DNA of 64,000 nucleotides. Source: Symbiodinium natans. Taxonomy: Eukaryota > Sar > Dinophyceae > Suessiales > Symbiodiniaceae. The translations under genes were made by a program, and so were the position numbers. Location: positions 1 through 64,000 of the forward strand of contig CAJNDS010000787.1 of assembly GCA_905221605.1 (NCBI GenBank), in the 5' to 3' direction. Position 1 is the stretch's first letter, and each line of letters starts with the position of its first letter. Below are positions 39,503-52,900 of the stretch, in pieces. The notes beneath the pieces are model-generated. The model saw only the letters and a list, made by a program, of their open reading frames with translations, made no database searches and was not told the origin of the DNA.

Positions 39503-41990
39503 GCGAAGCAACTACTGACATGATGATTAGACTTCTGGCACGCCCCTGACGCCTAAATCCCCAGCCCTAACTCACCCTCAGTGTGCTGGGTCGAAGGAGC
39601 CAGCAGCCGCGAAGCCTGTCGAAGTCGCTGTAGTTAAACACCATAAACCCTAAGAAGCCCTGTATACCCTAAGAAACCCTAATGCCTAAATAACACTTTA
39701 GGGTTTAGGGTTTAGGGCTAGGAAACCCTATAAACCCTATAAACCCTCCATCTGCTAGGGGCAAGATGTCAGCTTGATCAGCGCACTTGCTGGCTACCGT
39801 AGCTGAGAACTCGCAATGCTCACTCGCACTTCGCGTCTGAGGACGTCGGGCTTTGACCCTTGGGCTAACATCTCAAGCTTGGGATTTCGGTTGCGTGCAG
39901 GCCTCTTCATTCCAAGGGCTACGGATACCCGGCTTCACATCATCACCCTAAACCCTAAACCCTAAACCCTAAACCCTAAACCCTAAACCCTAAACCCTAC
40001 ACCTAAACCCTAAACCCTGAACCCATACTGCCGCCATGCTGCTGCAGTGAAAGCCCAAAGGAACCCGGGTCGGGATCCTAAGCAGCTGGCATGTTGGTAT
40101 TCCCCAACGTACACCCTCCTTTCAGAAACCCCCCATGTCGGGTCAGGATTTGCCAGGGTGAGGTCTAGCTTTGAGTTCGGAAGTTGCGCGCTTGCGGCTA
40201 GAAGGATCTGCGGCTGCTGACACGTGGCACTGCACTTATTTCGAACTGACCCAGCGTCTTCAGACTCTAAATGATCCCGAGGACGGATTTAGAGGTGTAA
40301 GCACCGACACCTGATAACCCGACATCCTAGCCCCCAGGCAACTACTTCTACTGACTGAGGGTGCGAGTTGCCAGCGCCACAGTTTATTTTGGTTTGCAAC
40401 ATGCGGCCGCCACCGAAAACTCTCGGAGTCACAAGCAGCGTGGATGCAACCAAGACGAATACCCCATGTTGATGCATGGACGGAAGGCAGTGAAACATCC
40501 CGAAACCAGTGCGCACAACATGTGGAAACCTCCCGGAAGCATGATGCAACATCATGGCACATGGATGAAGTCGTCTGCGCAACTGCAGGACACCCCTAAT
40601 CTGCCGGGCGTCTCAGCAGCACACTGCAGAGTCCTGGGTTTGAGCAGCAGACATCCCCTACCCCAAAACCATCCCCTCCACATCCCTGCGACCCCACAAG
40701 AAACATGCAGAGAGCAAGAGAGATCGGCCAGTGTGAGCAGCGCGCGCAGCCGGTGCCCGTGGCCCGGACCATGGCCTTTTTCTCAAGGCCAGCTCGCATT
40801 CTGGAGCAAAAATGGCGTTCTCGCCTAGGCGCGGGGCGTGGCCGCGCTCGCTGCGCTTGAAGCGTTTAGGGTTCAGGGTTACTGTAGGGTTTAGGGTTTA
40901 GGGCTCGGACAATGCGTCGCTATCGTCGCCTTTGGATGTCTGGGTTCGCGAAATGCGAAACTGTCGTCGGCTGCACTCCAAAGCAACCCTGCATTAAGAA
41001 CCCTACTTTTTTCAGCTGTAAGGCTTGGAGTTAAGTCTCAAAACCCTAAACCCTAAACCCTAAACCCTAACCTCCAAATCCCACAGGCTGCTAGAGCTTT
41101 GCGAGCGAAAGCAGGAGCCTTGCAAAGTTGGGGGCCTTAAGAGTCAAGCTTCAGAGTGGAGGCATCCAGGACCCTGAGCTCGGCCGTCTCCTCTCCAGAA
41201 GGTTCGGTAGGGTTTAGGGTTTAGGGTTTAAGTTTAGGGTTTAGGGTTTAGGGTTTAGGGTGTAGGGTTTAGGGTTTAGACGCTCACTCTCGCACAAGGC
41301 AGGCAAGGTCCATGGGTTGATGAGTCAGAGTACTACTAAGTGGGTTTAGGGTCTATAGGATTTAGGGTTTATTAGATACTAGTAGCTTGGTGCGGGGTTC
41401 GCCCCAAATCTTGAAGACTTTACTTGATGGAATGGCACTTTGCAGACCTGTCAAGTGGTTGAGATTGACTCCGCGCTGGCCCCGCTGCCCTTAAACAATT
41501 CCCCCCCCAACAGTGAAACAGCATGAAACATAGCTTTTCGACGTGTTTCGGGATTTTCCGGGCATGCCGGCACGAAATGGCAAAAGCACAACGCCCACCT
41601 TTTCTCTTTGGGGTAGGCAAGCCACGTCCCAAAAACCCTTCAGAATCTGTCACAAAACCCTTGGTTATCACCACAAGGGGTACCCTAGCACATGTGTCAA
41701 CAGCGTTCAAAAAACAGGTTGCCACCAAAGTGGGGTAGAACTAGATTTAAAAAAGGCCCTCCAAAAAATGGCAAGCCCTTTTTTATAGGCAGCCTAGGCT
41801 GGTCACGTTTTGGTACCATTCCAAAGAAGTATGATGGCTGAAACAGCTTGTCTGCGCACCACTCCCGGCCAAGCTATTTAGAGCGGTATAAATTGGGGTA
41901 ACTTAATTGAAGCGATATGTGTTTCCTGATTGTATGGGGACTATGCTGGGTACCCATCCAGGGTCTAGCTTCAGCTCCCAACTCATAAAC
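39503..41990. other. No firm gene; telomere-type tracts
   Basis: CCCTAAA tracts are at 39950-40022 and 41041-41075; TTTAGGG tracts are at 39702-39718, 40886-40903 and 41210-41280. The 155-codon plus ORF at 40361-40828 resembles nothing known. A minus-strand segment at 41145-41205 (EETAELRVLDASTLKLDS, stop) could be a terminal exon. Confidence 0.35.
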
Positions 41991-42041
41991 CCTAAACCCT
42001 GAACCCTAAACACTTTGCTCATATTTGATCGCCTCCTCCAG

Positions 42042-42101
42042 GTCGTGCACCAGCAGTACGAGCGAAGCGTCCTCCTCGCCTGCGCTTCCCAGGGATTGCA
42101 G
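42042..42101 (+). CDS. Candidate exon, unknown product; strand uncertain
   Basis: After a CTCCAG acceptor the plus strand reads VVHQQYERSVLLACASQGLQ and ends at a GC donor, with a strongly GC-rich third position. The minus strand of the same DNA is also protein-like (DASLVLLVHDLEEAIKYE), so the strand is not settled. Confidence 0.3.
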
Positions 42102-42109
42102 GCTTCAAA

Positions 42110-44020
42110 TGAAAAAACGAGGAGCGTCTTGCTAGCTATCGCCTCCCTGAAGAGGAGACCCTGTTCTATTGATGTATACCCAAAGGCTCCAATGTAGTTC
42201 CTTTTTGGGTAGTTATAAGGGATTCTAGTGTACTACCCCAAAACGGTACAAAAGAGCCTTTGGGTATTGCCAAAGTGCTCTGACATGATCGGAACATGCT
42301 CGTTGAAGCTGGTACGGCACCAGTAGTAAGGGAGCTTGTCTCCAGGATGTTTTCGCGCCCACCCCCCCCCCCCCCCGCAATTGGCTGAGGGGTTTTGTGG
42401 TTTAAAGGGGGGCTTTAAACGGGAGCTTGACGAGGAATCCATGGTCTGTCAGAAACCCTTCTTCAGTAGGGTTTATAAGAACAAGAAGGATCGAAACAGT
42501 GAAGAACTGTAGGTTCCGAAAGTCCTTCATATCTCAACAGCCACAAAGGCGTTTAACAATAAGCTCGCGCAAAGGCCCCAGCTTGGGATGTTCTCCCCCA
42601 GACTAACAGTTCCAGCCCAGGGATTAGAGTAGGGTTTAGGGTTTAGGGTTTGGGGTTTAGAGTTGAGGGTTTAGGGTTTAGGGGCTGTTAGTATAAGGGG
42701 AGGAGGAAGCCCTCTTTGCCAGCCTCCACCCACTCCTGGAACCACAGTCAGGTCATTGCAAACGAAGCGCCCCTCCTCGGCTTCCGCCGCACCTCACAGG
42801 GGGGGGGGGGGGGGGGGAGGGGGGGATGAAGATTCCAGGTTTTGAAGGTGGGAGTCATGGTTTGGCTTTTTGCGGCTTTAGGGCTGCTGCGGATCGTTTT
42901 GAAAACTGGGCTCCCACCAGCTACTGGGGGAGAAACGCGTCACGCAACAGCAGCTACTTCGGACTGTAGGTGTCTGGGTGTCTACAAATTTCAGCCCTCA
43001 CCTGACCGGGGGATGGGGATTTCCAACAGAAAGTAAGCAATAAGCAAATGCATGGCCTGCAGGGCTCGGGGCAGCAGGGGACATGAAACTGGCCCTACGC
43101 CCACGGCCTGCACTTTCGCGGAGGTCGTGTTCAAACAGCCTAGGAGGTGCGCTCTTTCGTGTCTTATCTCAAGTCTTGCGGGCTCTCTGCGCATTGTACG
43201 GAGGCACAAACTGCTTCCGTGCTCAGCGTGGGCTGGTTTGAGATCTGTGAGGCTTTTGGGGAAAGCTTCGTGATGAGATTTGGCTGGACCTGCCGTAGAG
43301 CCATAGAGGGGCTGAGGCTGGCAGACTCCAACCTGGAGCCTGTAGCCAAACACCCAACCACACCTCCCTCCCAACACCGACACAGAATTTGCCATCCAGG
43401 AGCTCACCTGTGACGAGATCATGCTTCAACACCTTGGCTTCAGCAGCCGCAGCTTTATGGGACCAATGTAAATTAGGCGGCGTTCAGGTTTCAGGTTCAG
43501 GACAACAGGTTCCTGTTGAAATTTGCCACAAGCCCCTCTCAATCATCCGTCTCCCGAATGCGATTCCAAACTGAAGTGCCAAGCCTTGAAGCTCTTCGAA
43601 CCCTCAACTGGCAGGGATCTGCGGCCCGGAAATCTGAGCAAAACCTCAAAGCCTCATCCGTGTAATCATGGCAACGCAAGTAACAGAAACGCAGCCACCG
43701 GAATACAGGGACTCGGGCCTGCCCTGCAATCTGTTGCTGGAGGTTTCGACTGTGTGTTTGTCCTTAGAACCCTTATAACCCTAAACCCTAAACCCTAAAC
43801 CCTAAACGCGCAACCGCAGGCAGTCCGACCTCGCGACCCTCATAGCTTGGGTTCTCAAACACTCCGCCCTTGGCCTCTCAAAAATTGCCACCCAAACTTC
43901 AGCCCTAACTGGGGATTGTAAAGCTCGGCCGAGTTATTCATAGCCCTAAACCCTAAACCCTAAACCCTAAGCCCTAAACCCTAAACCCTAAACCCTAAAC
44001 CCTAAACCCCAACCCCGAAC
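42110..44020. other. Unassigned; possible plus-strand ORF and homopolymer runs
   Basis: C16 is near 42361, and a G run of about 20 is near 42799. A plus ORF at 43147-43413 (VLSVGWFEICEAFGESF, RAIEGLRLADSNLEP) reads like protein but is unrecognised. Telomere-type tracts are at 42635-42682, 43780-43806 and 43944-44008. Confidence 0.3.
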
Positions 44021-44024
44021 CCCC

Positions 44025-44135
44025 ACTGTAGCTGAGGTGCTTTGGTGAAGCGTGCCACGGAGCCCTCGGGCACTGCAGCGCCTTCTTGGATCTCAGAGGC
44101 AAATCCTGGGAGAACCCGTTGGGGCTTCAGGACCC
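44025..44135 (-). CDS. Candidate exon, possibly immunoglobulin-like
   Basis: The minus strand reads RVLPGFASEIQEGAAVPEGS then VARFTKAPQ. The spacing of PGF...VPEGSVARF recalls the start of an I-set domain, but one exon is weak evidence. Telomere-type repeat lies on both sides. Confidence 0.3.
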
Positions 44136-44810
44136 CTAAACCCTATAAACCCTAAACCCCAAACCCTAAAACCAAAAAACCTAAACCCTGCTTCCCTACC
44201 TAGACTACCCGTTGTAATATGTCATTTGCTTTGGGGGTGCTGAAATTAATCTTCTCGCGCCGCGCCCTCCTGCAGGCTATATAGGCAGCCTCCAAGCAAG
44301 CGCTTTCAAAAAACTGAGGTGGAACAAGAACAATCCTGAGCGGCCGTATGCCTTAGTTTGGTAGTGCGAAGCAAGCCCTCAGCAGAATAATATATTATTA
44401 CTCCTGAAGTTGCGGTGCTGGTTGTGCCTGGGACCGGGAGAGTATCATGCCGATGCAGTGCCGCAGGGGTGCCGAACAACTCGATGGCCAAGCATACACA
44501 CCGTAGAAGCACACCCAAACCTGAGATTTTGTCCAGCCGCCCAAAGACCAACCGAAGCAGTGCGGCCTGCCGACGTAGCCTCGATTGCAGGAAGGAGTTG
44601 TGAAGCGATGTATCGCATGTGATTCTTCATGGGCTCTTGCTTGGCCTCCCCCCCCCCCCCCCCCTGCTTGGCATCCGCATGGATCACCACGCCACGGTCA
44701 GAACCCCCCCCCCCCCCCAAAAAAAAAAAAAACAACTAAAAATAATAAATAATATAAAAGATTGTAATAATCATAATAATGACAACAATAAGTCGCAATT
44801 CGCGGTTTAC
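44136..44810. other. Unassigned; homopolymer runs
   Basis: A segment at 44420-44600 is open on both strands. A poly-C run near 44648-44664 and a C15-A14 junction (44704-44732) are followed by AT-rich sequence. Confidence 0.35.
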
Positions 44811-44900
44811 CTTGTGCCTTCTGAAGCCTCCTCTCCTCGACGGCATGACTCTCAAGCCCGGCGGCGAGGGTTCACGGCCCCGAAGTCGGAGAGCCAGCTC
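44811..44900 (-). CDS. Exon of an unrecognised gene
   Basis: A 90-base, 30-codon segment bounded by a CCCACAG acceptor and a CACAAG|GTAAAC donor. Only one frame on this strand is open. It reads ELALRLRGREPSPPGLRVMP then SRRGGFRRHK. The upstream candidate at 45005-45100 is on the same strand. Confidence 0.45.
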
Positions 44901-45004
44901 CTGTGGGCGTTTTTCGGGTTTCGGGTTTAGGGCTTGGGGTTTAGGGGTGTAGGGCTTAGGGTTTATAGGGTCTAGGGTTTGGGGTTTCAATATAAGGTTT
45001 AGGG

Positions 45005-45100
45005 TTTGGGGTCAGTTCGGGTTCTTGAATGAAGCTTTCCCAGCCCATCATGCCCTCCAGCGTTGCTCTGTACTCTACCCAGCGAAGCCACACACTCCAT
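45005..45100 (-). CDS. Candidate exon, same gene as 44811-44900 possible
   Basis: The minus strand reads WLRWVEYRATLEGMMGWESF then IQEPELTP. The two exons are separated by degenerate telomere repeat. A further segment at about 45455-45525 (minus, DPCTSLGSTTIRRVTAAENL, GC donor) could lie upstream. No family is recognised. Confidence 0.35.
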
Positions 45101-45529
45101 TTAAACCCGAAACCCTAACCCTGAACCCAAAAATCCAAAATCCGACATCATCAAGAAGCCCTGAAACCCAAAATCACAACTTAGCACGATCTTGAGCTTC
45201 AAAGCAGAGAGGAGACTCCGAGGAGACTCCGCATTGGTGGGACCTCGGGGTTGGGGTGCATGAGTGGTTCAAGCACAAGTACGCGTAACCTTGTGAACAT
45301 AAGAATACATGTAGATACAAGTGCACATATACATATACACGTATAACTAAATACATAAACATATGTATCTACATGTAAATCGACATACACATACATACAC
45401 ATACATAGATACATGCATGCATAAATATATAAACATATATCAGAAAAGCCTTGCAAGTTCTCGGCTGCGGTCACTCTGCGGATGGTTGTAGAGCCAAGAG
45501 AGGTACACGGGTCAATGGACACTTGAGAC

Positions 45530-46954
45530 CTTTAGAAGGGTGTTGCTTGACTTCTGCGTCTGTGGAAAGTGCAGATCAAATCTACGTAATAGACATGCAA
45601 AAGCAACCACCCAAGTCTCACATCTCGCTCCTGTTCGGTCCAGTAGGCGGCTCGTGCAAGCGTTTGCTCTGCACAACTCTTGCTTCCTGGACGTCCAGGA
45701 CCTGGGTCACCGCGGCACACAAAGTGTCCTAACCGTATGCAACGCACAGGCGAGCCGAGGCGCCTCCAAAATTTCTTTCGTGGGAAACCAAGGTCGGTCA
45801 ATGCGGGAACCCGAAAACCAGAGCAGGAGCACAAAACAGCAGCGCACTGGCAGATATGAAGAGCGCACTTCACCGAAGGCTTTGTGTTTCGAGTTTGGCG
45901 TGCTCCACATCGCAAACGAACTTCAGCGTTCAGGTTTCGCCATGCAGTTGGCGGAGATTTGGTTCAGTTGACTGACTGATGCCAGTGGGGGCTTGTCCGA
46001 TTCTTAACAACCACCTCTGTCGACCCCAAGCGGCCCACCGATGCAGCACGGCGGTGTCCCCTTGCAATGGTCGGCCGTGGGGTGATGTCCGTGTCTCCTC
46101 ACCAAGGGCGGGCTGCGACAGAGTGTTCACAAGTCCTTGGGTCCCCTGTGAAGGATCTTGCACACAGCTGTCCCCAACCCTCACAGGTACTTACCCTAAA
46201 CCCTAAACCTTAAACCCTAAACCCTAAACCCTTACCTCAGCCGATGTCCACCTCAAGACCTCAATCAATCCCGACATGCGAAGCATGGATGTTCCCTCAT
46301 GTTCTACCTTCGCCTTTCTTTCGGTCAAACCGAGAAACGGCCACCCTACACCTGCCATCCTTTTAGCTGAAAGGTTAGGACATCATGCATCGGCTTGGCT
46401 GCCGGCACTCCCGGCACGGAGACTGATAACAAGGTCGGATGCCCTAACCCTGCCCCAGAGCTAGACTTTCGACCCTAAATCTACATGATCTGAAGCTTTT
46501 GTTGAGCTGTAACTGAGCTTCAACCCGAAAACCTCAAACACAACTTCCAGCAACCACTGAGCTTGTCGTCCCAGATTTCTGACACCCACTGAGCTTGTCG
46601 TCCACAGTTCTGACACCCTGAAGTACAAGATTCAACATCTAACGCGTATATGCACTCCGCAACCACAAGGACTGTTGATGCGCAGCCTCATTGAGCTTCG
46701 AGCCCATGCCAAGGCCCAAAGTGTAGTCCTAGGCTCGGCATGCTTGGGCTACAAGGGCTTCAGGGTGGTAGAGTCCCGTAACATAAGAACCGAAAGCCCA
46801 ATCAGAGTCGCTTTTTGCCAGAGGCTCGTCACGGAGAAGGCTTTCTTTTGCCATCCGGAAAGGCACTGGATTTGAGGGTTCAAGGCTTTGGTGCATTTTG
46901 GGGGTCTCCGGGAATCGAGAAAAAGGGTCCTTGCCAGCAAATGCCTCCAAGCTC
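45530..46954. other. Unassigned; long open frames
   Basis: A 143-codon plus ORF at 45540-45971 reads like protein (RLVQAFALHNSCFLDVQDLG) but matches nothing known. A minus ORF at 45930-46184 has a VLHRWAAWGRQRWLLRIG stretch that could be a degenerate ankyrin-like repeat. The missing 3' exons of the carotenoid oxygenase gene should lie here or further left, but I could not find them. Confidence 0.3.
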
Positions 46955-49900
46955 CTGTCGGAAGGTGTGCACAATGACCCTGTTGGGGTCAGTTGGATCA
47001 TCGTACGCATTCCTTGGTAGACCAGTAACCATCTTCTAGCAAGGGCACCCTTTTTTGGCTAGCTTCCTTTCTGAGAGAACCCAGAACCAAAAAAAAGGTA
47101 AAGAGTAAAGGGTAAAGGGTACCACTGCGCTACCAAGATTCAGAACATGGAAGTTGAAGCAGTTCTCTGCCTCGACCCAGATGACATCGTCTGCGGAGTC
47201 TGAGGAACGACTGAGAATGCCGAAGTAGCACCTCAGGACTATGTGCAAAGAAAAAAAACAATCCCTAGATTACCCTTAATAAGGAAGAATGCCTTTTTTT
47301 AGTTTTTTTCGGGGTTCTTGAGCAATTAGCAGCTCAGGACAGGACATCTCCGACGCCAAGCAGACATGGCCTCGCTTACTCCATGCAAGATACCAACTTG
47401 GGCATGTCCCAAAGCAAGGGTTTAGGGTTTAGGGTTTAGGGTTTAGGGTTTAGGTCTTGGCTGCACTTAGGAGGGTAGCTAAAAATCAAAATTTTTTAGC
47501 TGCCTTATTAAGAAACCCAATGAACCCAAAAAGGCTAAAGATCTAGAGTTATAGTAAAGTACCACAAAGTAATGTACCCCCCCCCCCCCCACAATACGAT
47601 CATCCTGGCTATAGCAACTTCCAAAACGGGTACCCCTCTGCTACCAATCGCTTAAGAACCCAGAAAAAGTAAAATATTCTTCCGTGCTAAGGTTAATACC
47701 GGGATTAGTATTTTCTATTCTTTTGGGGTTCTTAAGCAATCAGTAGCATTTTCTTAAACCCTAAACCCTAACCCCTAAACCCCCATTTCAAGGCCTGCTG
47801 ACTTGCAAGCAGGCAGCTTCGCCGAGAAGTCGAAGTCGAAGGGGGGAGCCCCGCTCACCATCTTCAGTGGCACCAGATTCCTATTAGGGTTTAGGGTTTA
47901 GGGTTTAGGGTTTAGGGTTTAGGGTTTAGGGTGTAGGGTCACCAGATTCCTCTACTGATTTTGGGGGGAACCCTAGCTAATTTTGTGTGCTTTTTGCTGC
48001 TGTTTCTTAGGAATTATAGTGCCCAACAATTACAAAAGTTGTTCCAAAGAATCCCCAAGATTCAGGGGCCCCACATTCAGGATGACCCGGGTGCTGGTGA
48101 TCCCGAAGTCGTGCAGGAGGGCTGCCCCCGAAGGTAGAGGAACCTTGACCGTCTTCTCCAGTGTGCCGTCTGCACTGGCCGTTATCCTTGGGACTGTAGG
48201 GTTTAGGGGTTTAGGGTTTAGGGTTTAGGGTTTAGGGTTTAGGGTTTAGGGTTTAGGGGTTTAGGGTTTAGGGTTTAGGGTTTCGGGGTTTAGGGTTCCA
48301 GTGCCACAAAACGGACACCTGCGAGTCCTTGGAGGCACCTTATAAACCCTTTTTTTTCCACCAGCACCAGGGCTCCCCGAAGTGCCTGGTAAAGGTCAGA
48401 AGAAACAGCCTACCCTAAACCCTAAACCCTAAACCCCAAACCCCAAACCCTCAACCTTATAAACCCAAACCCTAAACCCTCAACCTTATAAACCCTAGAT
48501 CCTAAAACCCCAAGGGTTCGGGGCCAAGCCTGCAACCCCCCTGATGGGTCCCAGCAGCACGCGCAGCCAAGGGGGCAGCTCGATCATGTTGTAGGAGATC
48601 GTGATGAGCTGCCCGGTTTCTGGGTCCTGCCCTAGGGCTCAGGGGTTTGGGCCATAGGGTATAATGGTTCCTGGGTCCTGCTCCAGGGCTCAGCGTTTTG
48701 GGCCAACCCTAAACCCTAAACCAGAAGGTGTCAAAATCTTGCTCAGGCTCAGAGCAACGCCATCAACACCAGAGCTCATCAAGACAACCCTAACGCAAGC
48801 CCCTGACACCTTGTTTTGCATCCCAAGCCCTACCGCCCGCACCAAACAAAACCCTACCCCAGAACCCTAAATCACTCAAACAGCAACCCCCAAACCCCAA
48901 CCCCGAAACCTATACACTCAAACCCTAAACCCTAAACCCCAAATCCCAAACCCTAAACCCTAAACCTTAAACCCTGGACCAAAAAACAGCCCACATCCTG
49001 CTTGCCGTGCGCGCTGCAGTTGTCCGTGACGGCCCCATCCTTCCAGGAGCCCTCGAAGGAGAAGAGGCCCAAGGTATCCTTGCAGTGTTTAGGGTTTAGG
49101 GTTGAGGGGTTAGGGGTTTAGGGTTGAGGGGTTTAGGGTTTAGGCTTAGGGCTTGCTTAGGGCCACACAAAGATTTTGTGTTGATGAGGTACCATCCGAA
49201 AACCGATTCATTCTTGCGCTTCCCGTCCCCTCCCATTCCCAGATCTTCCAAAACCCCTTAATTCAGGAATGTACCCTAATTTATACGAAGGATCCTTCTT
49301 ATGAATTAGGGTATATACCTCACTTAAGGGGTTTTGAAAGATCTGGGTTTCTAAGAGGCATCGTAAAGGGCCGATGTGGCTTTGGGAGCTCAGGGCCCGG
49401 AAAGCCGAACCATTACAAGTTCAAGCCCCTAAACCCTAAACCCTAAACCCTAAACCCTGAACCCTAAACCCTGAACCCTAAACCCTAAGCCCTAAGCCCT
49501 AAACAGTAAACCCTAAACCATGTCCCAGTCTCCAGGTCCGGAAGTCTCATCTCATAGGCCCAGCCGGCCTGTAAGGATTGCAGTATGTCATGTTTAAGAT
49601 CATGTTGACTGCGGATTTCGGGTCTAGGGAGTCCAAGGTGTTGAACTTTGGGGCTGAATACTGTAGCCCCAAAATAGGTTAACTATTTTTAGTATACTAT
49701 ACTATACTATGCTATGCTATACTATACTATACTATATTTACACAAGGCTCAAAGTTCCAGATTCCTGGGAGATTCGGCGTCGGCTCTCAGACTTGCCTGG
49801 CGAGCTTCTCTGCCCCCGCTTCTGATTTGCAGGCTAGTAGGGCGTGAGCATGACAGGGCTTGTATGGGAAAGGGCTTAGGCGCACAAAAAATTAAAGGTT

Positions 49901-52900
49901 TCGAACGGCAATGCGTTCACCGCTGACCGGCTCTCATACTTGGCGGATGTCCATGGTCCATGGGTGCTTTATACATAAATGAATAACAATAAGCAGAATT
50001 ATACATATAAATATAAGTATAAATAGAATATATATATATATGTGTGTGTATATATAAATATCTATCTATAGACACACATATATATATATATATATATTGC
50101 CCAGTTAAACCTGTATAGCGGGGTCATTGGGGGTATTATTCTAAAGGGACCACTAAGGGAAGACAATTAGTAATTATTCCGAAGGGTATAGGGTCCACGG
50201 GCCCCAAGCTGTTTGAACTGAAAAACCCTAAACCCTAAACCCTAAACCCTAAACTCTAAACCCTAAACCCTAAACCCTCAACCCTAAACCCCAACTGTTT
50301 AAACCCCAGTCCCCAGACCTCCCAGGTCGCCAGGACCCGCCCAGCATGGACGGTGCAGCCATTGTTGGCCTTGATCAGGGGGTTGAGGGTCTCTGGGGCT
50401 GCTATACAGAACTTGACAACCTAACAAAACCAAACATTTAGCTGTTCCTGTGGGATTGTAGTAACCAAAAATTAAAAATGATTTCAAAGTACCGCTAAGG
50501 CTGAAGACTGCAGGGGTATTCAGGGTCTTCTAGGCAGACTTCTGGGAACGCCAGGGGTGTTTAACCACTGGTAGGGCGTTAAGAGTGCTCCTTTCCTAGA
50601 GTTCGGGTCTGCATGTGCAGGTTTTTGTCTTAAGGGCATACAGCAACGACTTCAGGTAAGATCAACATCTTGATGCAGATGCACGCCCCACATTGCCAAC
50701 ATTTGCCAACCAAGCATTAGCAAGCAAGCAACGGCGCGACCCTAGACCCTGCACGCGTAGGTGCCTGCAACTGGGATGGCCCTTAAAACCCTCTGAACAA
50801 CATTCCTGAAAATGATCCTCTTAAAGCCAATAAGGGACAAAATGGAATGTCTCAAGGGTCTACCAAGACAACAAGCCCTCTGCTGGCGGCCGGGCCACCG
50901 GATTCCGGTTCTGGATGACCCAGTAGGGGGAGTCTGTGCTTCCCGAGGAGCCGAAGTACTTCTCAAACAGGAGCCAGAAGAAGGTCGGGAACCTCGAAGC
51001 AAACAAGCGTCGAAATTGAAACGCCATGCAACATACAAGCAGGGTTTTTGAGGGCTCCCGGCCAGGAAAAGCCCTAAACAGCCCAAGTGGCTGTGGAAGC
51101 ATCTTCTTCATGCCAGTGTAGAGGCATTGGCCCTGCGACTCCTCGAACTGAAGCGCCTGCGTCCGGACGTACCGCCGGGTATAGGTCGCCTCTCGACAGG
51201 GCTCGGCGAGTCGTACAGTCGTATCAGCTTTTATAACCACGGAAACCCTAAACCTCAAGCAACCTTACACCCTAAACCCTAAACCCTAAACCCATGAAAC
51301 CCTTTTACCCGAAAGCCCAATTACACCTGGCTCCTGAAGCCAGTTCACGGCTTCGAGACGCTCGCTACCGGAGACATGCCATGTGCTTTGTGGTTCTCAG
51401 GCTCAAGGAGCCTCGTGCTCTCCCAAGAAGTGCACCGCATGAATCATTCCATGGCCGTCGAAGATGTGGTAATCCTGCATTTGGGCCACATGAAAACCTC
51501 CGAATCCTCCCAAGACCTTGCATCTCTTGCTACAGGCAAGGAGTTGCTGAGATGCCTGAAGACCCGCGAAGCCCTTATTCTGCCGCCGGTACGCAGAGGC
51601 TTGCCGGTCTCCCTCGCTTTCTTCGGAGTCTGGAGGGTTTGAGGTTTAGGGAGAACAAGACCTCAGGGGTCAGGGTCTGGGACATCTTGCAATCCTTGGT
51701 GTTTTTTTCCTTGGCTGCCCTTAGGAGGGTAGCTAAAAATTAAATTTTTAGCTGCCTTATTAAGAAACCCAATAACCCCAAAAAAGGTAAAGATCTAAAG
51801 TTATAGTAAAGTACCACAAAGTTTGGAGCCAACCAGGTCGGCTCAAAATTAGGGCTCGCCACCGCACCCCGAAGCCTTTTGCAACCCTGGTCCTGCATCG
51901 AGACAGGAGCCATGGCCTGCGGCCAGGCACTTCAGAATACTTCTTTTGTTTATTTCATGTAGAGTGCTTCTCTAAATGCAGCAAGAGAAGTTTGTAGACG
52001 GTGATACATGTATGATTATCATATACATTATCATTATATGAGCAGCATGATCAACAAGCTTCTGGCCACCTGACTAGCAGCCTCACACACCCGCTACGCA
52101 GGAACGCAAGCCTTTGCGAGGACTCCCTGAAGTTGCATGCCGACCAAACCCTGCCAGCTAATTAAGAGGTAAGAAGAGAGGTGCAGTCCATCATGCAGAC
52201 TACGAGGTAACCTAGAGGTCATATCACGGCTAGGGCTAGGGTTCAGAGACTCGCAAGTTGCCAGGTACAATTGCGCAAAGACTGCAGGAACCGATCAACG
52301 AGCTTCAGGGTTGGGGCCATGGTCTTTGTGCAAGGCCTGTCCACATGTTAAACGTGCTTCTGCTCAAGTCGTGACATTGACAACTTGTGGGACAGTAGCA
52401 AACCTCGAGCCTGATTTGGTCCATTGCGCAGAAAGATGCCACCCCGCACGTGGGCTGGGACGCGGCCGCGGATGTGGAGGTCCCTGCCGAGTACACAAGA
52501 GACCCAACTGCAAGATAAAATCCGTGTTCGCGGCCCAAAAATGCACCTCTCCAGCACAAACTGAATCTGAATCAACATAGGTCTGCATGGGGCGATCACC
52601 AACAAATACCAGGTGGTACGCGCGCGCGCGCGCGCGCGGTTCGATCCTTCAGCCCCAAATGGTCTGTGGTCGTGACGCCCAAACTCGATGAAACGGTCTA
52701 AACCTTAAACCCTAAACCTGAACCCTAAACCCTGGGGTCAATGTGCCGGGCGACTCGGCATGATCCTTCTAAACACCCTATCATGTACCCACAGAACTTT
52801 TTAGCAGCATCATGAAGAGTAATAATATAGCAATAGTAACCAGCCATCAGTCATTCGAAATTGGTAATCAGTAATTATCATGCTATAATTGCTAGTTGTA

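Noticed and set aside
51294-51743. 149-codon plus-strand ORF
   Set aside because: It overlaps the carotenoid-oxygenase exon 51412-51474 on the opposite strand, which has the family motif FDGHGM and fits the phases.
52311-52580. Plus-strand ORF of 89 codons
   Set aside because: Shadow of the minus-strand exon 52404-52483 that encodes the RNGPN hallmark of carotenoid oxygenases.
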